64,000 nt of DNA from Halomonas borealis (GTDB lineage Bacteria > Pseudomonadota > Gammaproteobacteria > Pseudomonadales > Halomonadaceae): NCBI RefSeq assembly GCF_004798905.1, contig NZ_SDMO01000007.1, forward strand, positions 124,001-188,000, given 5' to 3'. Positions 8,859 through 17,861 of the stretch are shown in pieces. The notes beneath the pieces were generated by a model. It worked only from the letters and a program-made list of their open reading frames with translations, ran no database searches and was not told the DNA's origin. Position 1 is the first letter of the stretch; each line of letters opens with the position of its first letter. The position numbers were made by a program, and so were the translations under genes.

Positions 8859-9595
8859 TGGCGCGCCCGAGCGAGACACTGCTGACCCTCGACGGCGTCG
8901 ACCTGGGGCATGGCGAGCGGGTCGTGTTGCCCCGGGTGCACCTCAGGCTGAGGCGCGGCGAGCGCGTCGCCCTGCTCGGCCCCAGCGGCGCCGGCAAGTC
9001 GACGCTGCTGGCCGCCCTGCGCGCCCGGCTCGGTGCCGCGGCCGCCTGGTGTCCGCAGCATCACGGCCTGGTGCCGGGGCTCGCGGTCTACCACAACGTC
9101 TACATGGGCCGGCTCGCCGAACACTCGGCACTGGCCAACCTGTGGAACCTGGTGCGCCCGCTGCGTGTTCCCTGGGGCGAGGTCGCCGAGCTCTGCGAGC
9201 GGCTCGGCCTCGACGGCCTGATGCGCCGCCCCGTGGGCCGGCTGTCCGGCGGCCAGCGCCAGCGCACCGCCATCGCCCGCGCGCTCTATCAGGCGCGTGA
9301 GGTATTCCTCGGCGACGAGCCGGTGGCCAGCATCGACCCTCACCAGGCTCAGCGCCTGCTGGGGCTGATCGAGGAACGTCACGCCACCAGCGTGGTGGCG
9401 CTGCATCAGCGCGAGCTGGCGCTCAGCCACTTCGACCGCGTCTGGGGCGTGCGTGACGGCCGACTGGTCATCGACGCCCCGAGCGACGCGCTGACCCTGG
9501 CCCAGCTCGATGCCCTCTACCCCGACGCCGATGCCACCGGCATGGCCGACGAGACCCCGCCGGAAGCCCAGCCCTGCGCTCGGGCACACGCATGA
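8858..9595 (+). CDS. PhnC-like ABC transporter ATPase
   Basis: Cytoplasmic ATP-hydrolysing subunit of the preceding importer (245 residues). It shows Walker A GPSGAGKST (about 44-52), the Q-loop segment WCPQHHGLVPGL, the ABC signature LSGGQRQRTAIARAL, Walker B EVFLGDEPVASIDP and the H-loop histidine in VVALHQREL. It is PhnC-like in the HHGLVPGLAVYHNVYMGRLA segment. Its ATG overlaps the binding-protein stop, and its own stop overlaps the permease start (ATGA), so the three products are translationally coupled. Confidence 0.88.
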   Translation: MARPSETLLTLDGVDLGHGERVVLPRVHLRLRRGERVALLGPSGAGKSTLLAALRARLGAAAAWCPQHHGLVPGLAVYHNVYMGRLAEHSALANLWNLVRPLRVPWGEVAELCERLGLDGLMRRPVGRLSGGQRQRTAIARALYQAREVFLGDEPVASIDPHQAQRLLGLIEERHATSVVALHQRELALSHFDRVWGVRDGRLVIDAPSDALTLAQLDALYPDADATGMADETPPEAQPCARAHA

Positions 9596-11103
9596 ACGAT
9601 GCTGCGCTACCCCGCCGCCCCGTTTGGCTAGCGGGCCACGCCATGGGGCCTCGCCTGGCCCGCCATAGCCTGACGCTGATCGCCCTGGCGCTGCTGCTGC
9701 TGCCGCTGGCCGACCTCTCGGTGACCACCCGAGACCCTTGGGCCGAGCTCGGCCGCCTCGCCCAGGGGCTGGCCTGGCCGAACTTCAGCGGCGTGGAATC
9801 GCCCTTCCATGCCCTGGGGCTGACCGTGTCGGTGGCCCTGTGGGGCACGCTCGCCGGCGTGGTGCTGGGCTTCCCGCTGGCGCTGCTGTTCACCCGTTCG
9901 CGGCTGGTGCGCGCCGGCTGCGCCTTCGTGCGCGCCATCCACGAGCTATTCTGGGCCCTGCTGTTCCTGCAGGTCTTCGGGCTCTCGGCGCTAACCGCCC
10001 TGGCGGCGCTGGCGATCCCCTACGCCGGCATCTTCGCCAAGGTGTTCGCCGAGATCCTCGAGCAGACGCCGCGCGCGCCGGCCGAGGCCCTGCCGCCCGG
10101 AGGTGGGCGGCTGTCACGTTTCCTGTATGCCGAGCTGCCGCTGGCCTGGGCCCAGCTCGCCGCCTACATCCGTTACCGCTTCGAATGCGGCCTGCGCGCC
10201 AGCGTGCTGCTGGGCTTCGTCGGCCTGCCGACGCTGGGCTTCCAGCTCGAGACCGCCTTCCGCGAAGGACGCTATCCCGAGGCCGGCGCCCTGCTGTGGT
10301 GCTTCTACCTGTTGATCGCCAGCCTGCCCTGGTGGAGCCACCGGCGGCTGGTGCCGCTGCTGCTGGTCGCCGGCGCCTTCCTGCTCGGCCCCTGGCCCGC
10401 GGTGGACGGCGGGCTGCTGTGGCGCTTCGTCAGCCAGGACCTGTGGCCCGCGCCGCTGCTCGACGGCGACTGGGCGGGGCTCGCCGACTGGTTCGCGGGC
10501 ATTCCCGAGCTGGGGCCCGCCATCGGCCATACCCTGCTGCTGGCGCTGCTCGGCACCGTCGGCGCCCTGCTGGTGGCGCTGCTCCTGTGGCCGTTGGCCA
10601 GCCGCCACTTCGGCAACCCGGCGAGCCGGCTGGCCGGCCGAGGACTGCTGGTGCTGCTGCGTTCGACGCCGGAACTGCTGCTGGCCTTCGTCTTCCTGCT
10701 GCTGCTCGGCCCCTCGATGCTGCCCGCTTGGCTGGCGCTGGCGCTGCACAACGGCGCGCTGATCGCCTTCCTCGCCGCGCGTCACGCCGATGCCCTGGAG
10801 CCCGGCATGCCGGGGTTACCCGCCTCGGGTCGGATGGCCTACGAACTGCTGCCGCGGCTCTACCCGAGCCTGCTCGCCCTGCTCTACTACCGGGCCGAGG
10901 TGATCCTGCGCGAGACGGCGATCCTCGGCATGCTGGGCGTGACCACCCTTGGCTATTACATCGATGCGAACTTCCAGTACCTGATGTTCGACGTGGCCGC
11001 CTTCCTGCTGCTGGTCACCGCCGGGCTCAACATCGCCGTGGACGCCCTGTCGCGCCGGCTCAGGCCTCGCGACACCCCCCACGAGGAAGCTTGCCTACGC
11101 TGA
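9592..11103 (+). CDS. fused two-domain PhnE-like ABC transporter permease
   Basis: Inner-membrane permease of 503 residues, about twice the usual PhnE length, because two homologous permease units are joined. Unit 1 covers about 60-260 (LGLTVSVALWGTLAGVVLGFPLALL ... RFECGLRASVLLGFVGLPTLGF). Unit 2 covers about 300-490 (GHTLLLALLGTVGALLVALLLW ... YRAEVILRETAILGMLGVTTLGYYID). Each unit ends with an EAA-type loop. The fusion gives the heterodimeric pore in one chain. It overlaps the ATPase gene by 4 bp. A strong symmetrical hairpin follows 28 bp after the stop. Confidence 0.87.
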   Translation: MNDAALPRRPVWLAGHAMGPRLARHSLTLIALALLLLPLADLSVTTRDPWAELGRLAQGLAWPNFSGVESPFHALGLTVSVALWGTLAGVVLGFPLALLFTRSRLVRAGCAFVRAIHELFWALLFLQVFGLSALTALAALAIPYAGIFAKVFAEILEQTPRAPAEALPPGGGRLSRFLYAELPLAWAQLAAYIRYRFECGLRASVLLGFVGLPTLGFQLETAFREGRYPEAGALLWCFYLLIASLPWWSHRRLVPLLLVAGAFLLGPWPAVDGGLLWRFVSQDLWPAPLLDGDWAGLADWFAGIPELGPAIGHTLLLALLGTVGALLVALLLWPLASRHFGNPASRLAGRGLLVLLRSTPELLLAFVFLLLLGPSMLPAWLALALHNGALIAFLAARHADALEPGMPGLPASGRMAYELLPRLYPSLLALLYYRAEVILRETAILGMLGVTTLGYYIDANFQYLMFDVAAFLLLVTAGLNIAVDALSRRLRPRDTPHEEACLR

Positions 11104-11131
11104 GCCGCCATGCGCCCCGGCCACTCGACGA

Positions 11132-11162
11132 AAGAGGCCGACGCATGATGCGTCGGCCTCTT
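11132..11162. terminator. bidirectional terminator between the PhnE-like permease and ridA
   Basis: AAGAGGCCGACGCAT and ATGCGTCGGCCTCTT are perfect complements (15 bp) around a single base, so a stable stem of about 13 bp forms. It is flanked by A-rich sequence on the left and TTGTCT on the right, between convergent stops at 11103 and 11189. Confidence 0.8.
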
Positions 11163-11188
11163 GTCTACGGCACTGGGGTCGCCTCGCC

Positions 11189-11551
11189 TCAGGCGTCCTT
11201 CACCAGGGCGGTGACGGTGACCTCGACCTTGAGCTCATCGGCGGGCAGCGGCGCGCAGACGCAGGTCCGCGCCGGAGCATGGCCCTCGGGCACCCAGGCA
11301 TCCCACACGGCGTTCATGGCCGCCACGTCGCCGCCATCCTTGAGATAGACGGTGGCGGTGAGCAGGTGCTCACGGTCGGAACCGATCTCGGCGAGCAGGC
11401 CGTCGACCCGAGCCAGCATGCTTTCGGTCTGCACGCTGATGCCACCCTCGCGGGCCTCGGGGCCGGCCACCTGGCCACACAGATAGGCCACGCCGTTGTG
11501 GATCACGGCTCGGCTCATGCGGGCCTTGGTGTCATGGCGCTGAATGGTCAT
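11189..11551 (-). CDS. RidA-family enamine/imine deaminase
   Basis: Small cytoplasmic trimeric YjgF/YER057c/UK114 protein (120 residues). Canonical RidA hydrolyses reactive 2-aminoacrylate-type enamines and imines to keto acids. The catalytic arginine is R95 in HAPARTCV, and the family core [10 protein letters not shown] (21-30) and [11 protein letters not shown] (66-75) is present. AGGAGCGATGCT precedes the ATG. It stands alone between a terminator and the bufferin cluster. It may be a RidA subgroup paralogue rather than the housekeeping enzyme. Confidence 0.9.
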   Translation of the reverse strand: MTIQRHDTKARMSRAVIHNGVAYLCGQVAGPEAREGGISVQTESMLARVDGLLAEIGSDREHLLTATVYLKDGGDVAAMNAVWDAWVPEGHAPARTCVCAPLPADELKVEVTVTALVKDA

Positions 11552-11848
11552 AGCATCGCTCCTGAAGGGTAGAGAAGAGGGAACACGATCTTACCCTAGC
11601 GCCCTCGCCACGTAATCCGGCCCACTCACCAAATAGCGGTGTTTTTTCAGCCCTTTATCATGGATTAGAACACGTTGGCAGGAACATCCTCCGGCAGATG
11701 ACCACGCTTTCTCTCGTTCCGCCCGTTCGGCACGATCTCCTGAACGGAACGGCGACGGCGCTGTAAGCCTTCCTCTCCCCCGTCGACAGAAGGAGGCGCA
11801 TCGGCGATTGACCGCGAGGCGTACCCGACGACACAGAGGAGAGTTCCC

Positions 11849-12130
11849 ATGAACCGTTCCACCATGATGGCCGCCGTGTTCACCACCGCCCTGGCCCAGG
11901 CCGGCGCCATGAGCGCCGCCCAGGCCGCGGACGGCGAGGCCATGGAGAAGTGCTACGGCGTGGCGATGGCCGGTCAGAACGACTGCAAGGCGGGACCGGG
12001 CACCACCTGTGCCGGCACCTCCACCGTGGACTACCAGGGCAACGCCTGGAAGCTGGTGCCTGAAGGGTCCTGCACCAGCATCGAGACGCCCCATGGCAAC
12101 GGTAGCCTGAGCGAAATCGAGCGTCCCTGA
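11849..12130 (+). CDS. DUF2282 bufferin-type metal-binding peptide precursor
   Basis: 93-residue secreted small protein with an N-terminal signal sequence (predicted cleavage after SAAQA, about 26) and exactly four cysteines in the DUF2282 pattern: C35, C46, C54 and C75 ([17 protein letters not shown] and EGSCTS). In the recently described bufferins, an MNIO enzyme converts such cysteines to thiooxazole-type heterocycles that bind copper, giving a periplasmic metal buffer. The MNIO (DUF692), DUF2063 and DoxX partners follow on the same strand. GAGGAGAG lies 5 bp before the ATG. A dispersed repeat separates it from the MNIO gene. Confidence 0.88.
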   Translation: MNRSTMMAAVFTTALAQAGAMSAAQAADGEAMEKCYGVAMAGQNDCKAGPGTTCAGTSTVDYQGNAWKLVPEGSCTSIETPHGNGSLSEIERP

Positions 12131-12147
12131 TGGTCATGCCCGAAAAG

Positions 12148-12271
12148 TGCCTGCGCTCGGCTATACGGCGTTAAAAACCAGCTCAGAATGCTCATTTACA
12201 GCCTGTAAACTCCGCTTCTTCGCTGATTTTTGCCTTATCTATCCCTCGCTCGCCCACTTTTCGAACAAGAT
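12148..12271 (-). repeat. structured intergenic repeat, copy R1
   Basis: Dispersed element of about 120 bp, also found at 28683, 30961 and 57005. Read on the minus strand it contains an outer pair AAAAATCAGC/GCTGGTTTTT enclosing an inner pair TTTACAG/CTGTAAA, then the shared ending AACGCCGTATAGCCGAGCGC. It lies between the DUF2282 precursor (stop 12130) and its MNIO gene (start 12333), creating a 202-bp gap inside that operon. Confidence 0.8.
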
Positions 12272-12332
12272 CTGGACGTATCGCCCACCCCGGCCCGCCG
12301 CCCGGCGGGCCGGGCACCCTGAGGAGATCGCC

Positions 12333-13193
12333 ATGGTCCCGCCCCTCCCCCCGGATGCCGTAGGCATCGGCCTCAAGCCCCGACATGCCGAGGCACTGCT
12401 CGACACGCCCCGAGCCACCGACTTCCTGGAACTGCACGCCGAGAACCACATGAGCGACGGCGGCCCCGCCGGCGAGCGGCTCCATGCCCTCGCCGAGCGT
12501 TACCCGCTCTCGGTGCATGGCGTAGGGCTGTCGCTGGGCGGCGCCGAGCGCCCCGACCCGGCCCACCTGACACGACTGGCCGGACTGGTGGAGACGCTCG
12601 ATCCGGCGCTGGTCTCCGAGCACCTGGCCTGGAGCCGGCTCGACGGCGACTACTATAACGACCTGCTGCCGGTACCCCTCACCGAGGAGAGCCTGGCATT
12701 GGTCGCCCGCAATATCGACATCGCCCAGCAGGCCCTGGGGCGCCGGATGCTGATCGAGAACCCCAGCCTGTATGTGGGCCTCGACATCAACACCCTCGAC
12801 GAAGCCGAGTTCCTCACCGAGCTGGTGGCCCGCACCGGCTGCGGGCTGTTGATGGACGTCAACAACGCCTACATCAGCGCCCACAACTTGGGCCGTGACC
12901 TCGACACCTACCTGGCCGCCCTGCCCTGGGAAGCGGTGGGCGAATTCCATCTGGCCGGGCACAGCCTCGACACGGCGGTCGACCCACCGTTGCGCATCGA
13001 TGACCACGGCAGCCCGGTCGGCGAGGCGGTCTGGGCGCTGTATCGCCGCCTGGTCACCGCCGCGCCCGACGCCCCGACCCTGATCGAATGGGACGCCCGG
13101 GTGCCGACACTCGAGCGCTGGCTCGAGGAAGCCGGGCTGGCCCGTGCCCAGCGCCTCGCGGCACGTCCGACGGCGGCGAGGAAGACGGCATGA
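12333..13193 (+). CDS. bufB: DUF692/MNIO-family peptide-modifying iron oxidase (BufB-like)
   Basis: Multinuclear non-heme iron-dependent oxidase with a TIM-barrel fold (286 residues). Candidate metal ligands run along the sequence: E36-H39 (LHAENH), H62 (VHGVGLSLG), E96-H97 (SEHLAW), E142 (IENPS), D175 and H184 ([12 protein letters not shown]), H206/H210 (EFHLAGH) and E252 (IEWD). MNIOs modify cysteines of small precursors, and the four-Cys DUF2282 peptide upstream is the obvious substrate. GAGGAG lies 6 bp before the ATG at 12333; longer in-frame starts run back through the repeat and are not credible. The next gene overlaps by 4 bp. Confidence 0.92.
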   Translation: MVPPLPPDAVGIGLKPRHAEALLDTPRATDFLELHAENHMSDGGPAGERLHALAERYPLSVHGVGLSLGGAERPDPAHLTRLAGLVETLDPALVSEHLAWSRLDGDYYNDLLPVPLTEESLALVARNIDIAQQALGRRMLIENPSLYVGLDINTLDEAEFLTELVARTGCGLLMDVNNAYISAHNLGRDLDTYLAALPWEAVGEFHLAGHSLDTAVDPPLRIDDHGSPVGEAVWALYRRLVTAAPDAPTLIEWDARVPTLERWLEEAGLARAQRLAARPTAARKTA

Positions 13194-13966
13194 GTGCGCT
13201 GGCCGACTGGCAGCGGCGCTTCGTCGCCGCCCTGCGCGATCCAGGCGCCGAGGCCGACGCCGATCTTGGCCAGGCCGCGGGGCTCGACGTCTATCGCAAC
13301 AATGTGCGCCAGAGCCTGACCGAGGCGCTGGCCATCGCCTTTCCGCATACCCGTGTGCTGCTCGGCGAGCGCTACTTCGCCGCCGCGGCCGGGGACTATG
13401 CCCGCGACCACCCACCCGGCGACCCACGCCTGGCATCCTACGGCACGGGCTTCGCCGATTTCCTGGACGACCTGCCGCCGCTGGCCGACCACCGCTACGT
13501 GAGCGATATCTGCCGGCTCGAACGCGCCCGCCTGGACGTCAGCCACGCCGCCGAGACACCGCTACTGGAGGCGGAACGCCTGGCCGCCCACCCCGACCCG
13601 GAGAGCCTGCGCGTGACGACTCGGGCGGCGACGTCGCTGGTGGCCTGCCGCCACGACGTGGAAGAGCTGTGGCGGCACCTCGAGCGGGATGGGGTGGCCG
13701 CCCCGCTCGGCGAGCGGGGCGGCATGGCGTGGCTGGTGGTGCGCCGCGGGGCACGGGTCGAGCCGCTGCCGGTCAGCCCGGCCAGCGCCGAACTCTACCG
13801 GGCGCTCGAGGCAGCCGGGCCACGGAACCAGGCGCTGGGCATGGCCCTGTCGATCAGCGCCGACGCTCATGGGCAGGCGGCCGCCGGCGAGGCGCTGGGC
13901 ACCCTGCTCGGTGCAGGTTCCCTGGCCATGATCGAAGATGGGCGCGACGAGGAGGACACCCCATGA
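13190..13966 (+). CDS. bufC: DUF2063 putative DNA-binding-domain protein, MNIO partner (BufC-like)
   Basis: 258-residue member of the DUF2063 family, the usual recognition/partner protein of DUF692 MNIO enzymes. It shows the N-terminal DUF2063 core ([11 protein letters not shown] ... [30 protein letters not shown], about 8-65) and then [14 protein letters not shown] and [18 protein letters not shown]. The start overlaps the MNIO stop (ATGA at 13190-13193), indicating coupling. It probably presents the precursor leader to the oxidase; this role is inferred from characterised MNIO-partner pairs. The domain name notwithstanding, a DNA-binding role is not expected. Confidence 0.9.
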   Translation: MSALADWQRRFVAALRDPGAEADADLGQAAGLDVYRNNVRQSLTEALAIAFPHTRVLLGERYFAAAAGDYARDHPPGDPRLASYGTGFADFLDDLPPLADHRYVSDICRLERARLDVSHAAETPLLEAERLAAHPDPESLRVTTRAATSLVACRHDVEELWRHLERDGVAAPLGERGGMAWLVVRRGARVEPLPVSPASAELYRALEAAGPRNQALGMALSISADAHGQAAAGEALGTLLGAGSLAMIEDGRDEEDTP

Positions 13967-14436
13967 AGGCCCTGCTGATCCCCTTGCGGCTCTACTACCA
14001 CCGGCTGGAGCCAGCCCTCGAGCGCCTGCCCCTTGATCCCGTGGCCTTGCTGGCGCGGCTCGTGCTGGGCAGCGTCTTCTTCCGCTCGGCGCTGACCAAG
14101 GTCGACGGCCTGGCGATCAGCCAGAGCACCTTCTTCCTGTTCGAGCACGAGTATGCCTTGCCATTGCTGCCGCCGGTGCTCGCCGCCTACCTGGCGACCA
14201 GCGCCGAATTCGGCCTGTCGCTGCTGCTGTGGGCGGGCCTGGCCACGCGCCTGGCCGCCCTGGGCCTGCTGGCCATGACGCTGGTGATCCAGACCTTCGT
14301 CTATTCCGAGGCCTGGGTGACCCACGGCCTCTGGGCGACGGGACTACTGACGTTGCTGCTGCGTGGCCCCGGCGCGCTCTCGCTGGATCGCCTGCTGGGG
14401 CGCCGGCTGAGTGGCGGACCGGGCCACCGCCCGTGA
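13963..14436 (+). CDS. DoxX-family membrane protein of the bufferin cluster
   Basis: 157-residue integral membrane protein with four predicted hydrophobic helices and the DoxX core [21 protein letters not shown] followed by [23 protein letters not shown]. DoxX proteins are the common fourth member of bufferin operons; their exact task is unsettled (possibly redox or metal handling at the membrane). The start overlaps the DUF2063 stop by 4 bp (ATGA). It is the last gene of the operon, with a strong hairpin 90 bp downstream. Confidence 0.85.
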   Translation: MKALLIPLRLYYHRLEPALERLPLDPVALLARLVLGSVFFRSALTKVDGLAISQSTFFLFEHEYALPLLPPVLAAYLATSAEFGLSLLLWAGLATRLAALGLLAMTLVIQTFVYSEAWVTHGLWATGLLTLLLRGPGALSLDRLLGRRLSGGPGHRP

Positions 14437-14525
14437 CGACACGGCCAGCCAGGCGATGCCGAACAGCCCGCCGATGGACGCGCAGCGGGGTCCGATCACG
14501 CATGGCACGCTCCAGGGAGTAGAAA

Positions 14526-14556
14526 GCCAGGGGCCCCGCATCGCGGGGCCCCTGGC
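14526..14556. terminator. bidirectional terminator between DoxX gene and uspA
   Basis: GCCAGGGGCCCCGC pairs perfectly with GCGGGGCCCCTGGC (14 bp) around a 3-nt loop, flanked by GAAA on the left and CTT on the right. It lies between convergent genes ending at 14436 and 14580. Confidence 0.85.
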
Positions 14557-14579
14557 CTTGAACGTCACACTCCCACGCC

Positions 14580-15434
14580 TCAGCGCAGCAACAACACCGG
14601 TACGCTGGCATGGCGCAGCATCTCGGCGGTGGTGCTGCCCACCAGCAGGTGGCGAATGCGCGAGTGACCGTAGGCGCCCATCACCATCAGGTCGATGCCA
14701 TGCTCGTCCTTGTAGGCTCGCAGGGTCTCCTCCACCTCGCCGGCGCGAATCTCCCCCTCGGCCTCGTGGCCGGCCTCGCGCAGGGTGCCGAGCGCCCAGT
14801 CGAGCTGGGAACGATGCTCGCCGGTCTCGGCGCCGACGATCACCACATGGCAGGGGATGCCGGCGAACAGCGGACTCTTCGCCAGCAACTCGACGCCCTT
14901 GCGGGTGGTATTGCTGCCATCGAAGGCGATCATCACCCGCTCCGGGCGCTTGAAGGTCTCCGGCACCATCAGGATCGGGCGATGCAGGCCACGCACCACT
15001 CGCTCGAGGCTGGAGCCCAGGTGCTCGCTGTCCCGATGGGCGCTGCCACCGCGCTTGCCCACTACCAGTAAGCGGATCTCGTCTTCCAGCTCGGTGAGGG
15101 TCTCGACCAGGGTGCCATTGCGCTGGCGGCCGGCGGGCTCGTCGATACCGTCCTCGACGGCACGCTCCTTGGCCGCCTGAAGCATCAGTCGCCCCTGCTC
15201 CTGGGCCACCTTGGCGCGTTGCTCATCGAGCTGCGAGAGCTCCTCGAGCAGATGCTCGCGGGAGCCCAGCCCGATGGTGCCGGAGAGGTCCGCCTCGGCG
15301 GTCTGGGGATGATTGTCGACCACGTGCAGGAAGGTCAGCGGCGCGTCGAGCGCCTGACTGGCCCAGGCGGCGTAATCGCAGACGCCCTCGGAATACTGCG
15401 AGCCGTCGATGGCGGCCATCACCTGTTCTGTCAT
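14580..15434 (-). CDS. tandem-domain universal stress protein
   Basis: 284-residue cytoplasmic protein with two UspA domains. Each carries an ATP-binding glycine motif: VGKRGGSAHRDSEHLGSS near 130-147, and MGAYGHSRIRHLLVGSTT near 255-272. The C-terminal motif matches the canonical G-x2-G-x9-G(S/T) pattern; the first is atypical in spacing. It follows the ABM-domain and SulP genes on the same strand, and USP proteins are often linked to SulP-type transporters, so it may sense energy state for that transporter. GACAGACAG precedes the ATG; the ribosome site is weak. Confidence 0.9.
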   Translation of the reverse strand: MTEQVMAAIDGSQYSEGVCDYAAWASQALDAPLTFLHVVDNHPQTAEADLSGTIGLGSREHLLEELSQLDEQRAKVAQEQGRLMLQAAKERAVEDGIDEPAGRQRNGTLVETLTELEDEIRLLVVGKRGGSAHRDSEHLGSSLERVVRGLHRPILMVPETFKRPERVMIAFDGSNTTRKGVELLAKSPLFAGIPCHVVIVGAETGEHRSQLDWALGTLREAGHEAEGEIRAGEVEETLRAYKDEHGIDLMVMGAYGHSRIRHLLVGSTTAEMLRHASVPVLLLR

Positions 15435-15493
15435 CTGTCTGTCCTGAAGCCGGCGTATATGGTTGTGGTTACCCGTGTTCTACCCCATCGGGA

Positions 15494-15841
15494 TCAGAAC
15501 GTCGAGGCGTCGAAGTCATGGGGCTCATCGGTATAGACGCAGACATTGACGTTCGCCACGTCGCCCTCCTCGGCCTCGACCTGGGCCGCGAAGAAGGCCT
15601 GGAGCTCGCGGCGGTTGCAGTGCGCCTCGAAGGCCTCGCGGCTGGCCCAGATCTCGTGAAACACGATGGGATAGCTCTCGCCGGCGGCATTGGGATGCTC
15701 GATGCGGCGGGTCACGGTGTACTGGAGGCAGCCATCCTCGCGATGGGCGTTGGGCTCGAGCGCCTGCAGGGCGGCGAACACGGCCTCCTCACGGCCGGGT
15801 TTGGGCTGGAACTGGGCGGTGCAATAGACCTTCTGTGACAT
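15494..15841 (-). CDS. ABM-domain (antibiotic biosynthesis monooxygenase-like) protein
   Basis: 115-residue ferredoxin-like alpha/beta protein of the ABM/YgiN type: VYCTAQFQPKPGREEAVFAALQALEP at the N-terminus, then CLQYTV and PIVFHEIWASREAFEAHCN. Family members act as quinol or aromatic monooxygenases or as small stress proteins; no catalytic specificity can be read here. It sits 76 bp after sulP and 59 bp before the tandem uspA on one strand. AGGAGCGACGAG precedes the ATG. Confidence 0.8.
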   Translation of the reverse strand: MSQKVYCTAQFQPKPGREEAVFAALQALEPNAHREDGCLQYTVTRRIEHPNAAGESYPIVFHEIWASREAFEAHCNRRELQAFFAAQVEAEEGDVANVNVCVYTDEPHDFDASTF

Positions 15842-15916
15842 CTCGTCGCTCCTGGTTTTCGTCTCGGTGGCCGGCGGCGAGGCCCCGGCCCGTCCCTGTT
15901 ATCGATGCGGCGCGGC

Positions 15917-17407
15917 TCAGTGGCCGCCCATCAGCTTCTCGACGGCTTCCGGATCATCATGGATCGCGTAGCGGTCGACGATGGTCGCGCTGGCCTCGTT
16001 GAGGCCGATCAGCTCGACGTCGGTGCCTTCGCGGCGGAACTTGATCACCGCCATGTCCAGGGCCTGAACCGCGGTGATGTCCCAGAAGTGCGCCCGCGAC
16101 AGGTCGATGGTGACCTTGGCCACGCTCTCCTTGAAGTCGAAGGCATTGCTGAAGCGCTCGGAAGACGCGAAGAACACCTGGCCCACCACCCGATAGACCC
16201 GACGGCTGCCCTCGTCGGCCGGCTCATCGCCGATGTAGAGGATATTGCCGACCTTGTTGGCGAAGAACAGCGCCGCCAGCAGCACACCGACGAACACCCC
16301 CATGGCCAGGTTATGGGTACTCACGGTGACCGCCACGGTGGCCAGCATCACCAGGTTGGACGACAGCGGATGCTTCTTCAGGTCGCGGATCGAGGACCAG
16401 CTGAAGGTGCCGATGGAGACCATGATCATCACCGCCACCAGCGCCGCCATGGGGATCATCGACACCCAGTCGGCGAGGAATACCACCATCACCAGCAGCA
16501 TCACGCCGGCGAACAGCGTGGAGAGCCGGCTACGACCGCCGGATTTGATGTTGATCACCGACTGGCCGATCATCGCGCAGCCCGCCATGCCACCGAGCAG
16601 GCCGGTGCCGATGTTGGCGACGCCCTGGCCCTTGCACTCGCGGTTCTTGTCGCTCTTGGTGTCGGTGAGATCATCGACGATGGTGGCCGTCATCATCGAC
16701 TCGAGCAGCCCCACCACGGTGAGCATGATGGCGTAGGGGAAGATGATCGTCAGGGTCTCGAGGTTGAACGGCACGTCCGGCCACAGGAACACCGGCAGGG
16801 TGTCCGGCAGCTCGCCCATGTCACCCACGGTGCGAATATCGAGGCCGACGGCCAGGGCCACGGCGGTCAGCACCAGGATGCACACCAGCGGCGAGGGCAG
16901 CGTCTTGCCGATCACCGGCACATAGGGGAACAGGTAGATGATGCCGAGCCCCGCCGCGGTCATCGCATAGACATGCCAGGTCACGTGGGTCAGTTCCGGC
17001 AATTGCGCCATGAAGATCAGGATCGCCAAGGCATTGACGAAGCCCGTCACCACCGAGCGCGAGACGAAGCGCATCAGGTCCGCCAGACGCAGGTAGCCGG
17101 CGACGACCTGCAGCGCGCCGGTGAGCAGCGTGGTCGCTAACAGGTACTCGAGCCCGTGCTCCTTGACCAGCGTCACCATCAGCAGCGCCATGGCACCGGT
17201 GGCCGCCGAGATCATGCCCGGCCGCCCGCCGGTGAAGGCGATGATCACCGCCATGGAGAAGGAGGCATAGAGGCCGATCTTGGGATCGACGCCGGCGATG
17301 ATCGAGAAGGCGATGGCCTCGGGAATCAGCGCCATGGCGACGACGATGCCCGACAGGAGATCGCCCTTGATGTTGGAGAACCAGTCTTGCTTGAGGGATC
17401 GAGTCAT
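15917..17407 (-). CDS. SulP-family anion transporter with C-terminal STAS domain
   Basis: 496-residue inner-membrane transporter. The SulP core occupies about 10-370: [21 protein letters not shown] (about 15-35), [28 protein letters not shown] and [24 protein letters not shown] domain follows (about 385-496, [26 protein letters not shown]). Substrates in this family include sulfate, bicarbonate and dicarboxylates; the sequence does not decide. It heads an apparent sulP-ABM-uspA operon. There is no clear Shine-Dalgarno before the ATG at 17407. Confidence 0.9.
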   Translation of the reverse strand: MTRSLKQDWFSNIKGDLLSGIVVAMALIPEAIAFSIIAGVDPKIGLYASFSMAVIIAFTGGRPGMISAATGAMALLMVTLVKEHGLEYLLATTLLTGALQVVAGYLRLADLMRFVSRSVVTGFVNALAILIFMAQLPELTHVTWHVYAMTAAGLGIIYLFPYVPVIGKTLPSPLVCILVLTAVALAVGLDIRTVGDMGELPDTLPVFLWPDVPFNLETLTIIFPYAIMLTVVGLLESMMTATIVDDLTDTKSDKNRECKGQGVANIGTGLLGGMAGCAMIGQSVINIKSGGRSRLSTLFAGVMLLVMVVFLADWVSMIPMAALVAVMIMVSIGTFSWSSIRDLKKHPLSSNLVMLATVAVTVSTHNLAMGVFVGVLLAALFFANKVGNILYIGDEPADEGSRRVYRVVGQVFFASSERFSNAFDFKESVAKVTIDLSRAHFWDITAVQALDMAVIKFRREGTDVELIGLNEASATIVDRYAIHDDPEAVEKLMGGH

Positions 17408-17861
17408 GCTGCGGTCCAGTCGAGAGTGGAGGTGTAAGCCACGAAGGCCTCAGGGTCGTGTCGAGCGCAGCCCTGTCCGGCATCGCAAGGAAGCCGACGC
17501 CGAGGCGTATCGAGAACGCCGTGGCGCATGGGATCAGGAACTGGCATTACCGGCGGGCGCGAGGCGCCCTGAGCATCGCGACGATGCCCGGCCGCGATGC
17601 CATCATGACGACGTCATCGCGGCCCGAATTCGGGAGGGAAGTGCTAGGGCGGCGTGGCCAGCCCGGTATGAGGGGTCATCACGGTGTGTCGGTTCCCTGG
17701 CACTGAATCGACGGGAAGTCGGCCGCTCGGGCCAGCCCGTCAGGAACGCGGGAGTCTACCAGACACGCCGGATCGCTGCATCCGGCGAGACATGCCACCG
17801 GCACGCCGCGTCGCGATCCGACACGGCGTGCTGGTCCCTCGAAAGACGTCACCGTGCGGCG
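17408..17861. other. 454-bp intergenic region with one long hairpin
   Basis: I find no credible gene here. It contains the sulP promoter side (right of 17407) and an inverted repeat, GGCCGCGATG (17590-17599) with CATCGCGGCC (17615-17624), 15-nt loop. That hairpin could terminate the slipin transcript, but it lies over 230 bp past the slipin stop and lacks a T-run. Confidence 0.5.

Noticed and set aside
11615..11665. Short CACC...GGTG stem followed by six T's as a terminator
   Set aside because: The stem is only about 4 bp and no plus-strand gene ends just upstream, so it is probably chance.
12147..12332. 62-residue N-terminal extension of the MNIO protein
   Set aside because: It would translate the dispersed repeat. 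The ATG at 12333 has a strong GAGGAG and gives the normal family length.
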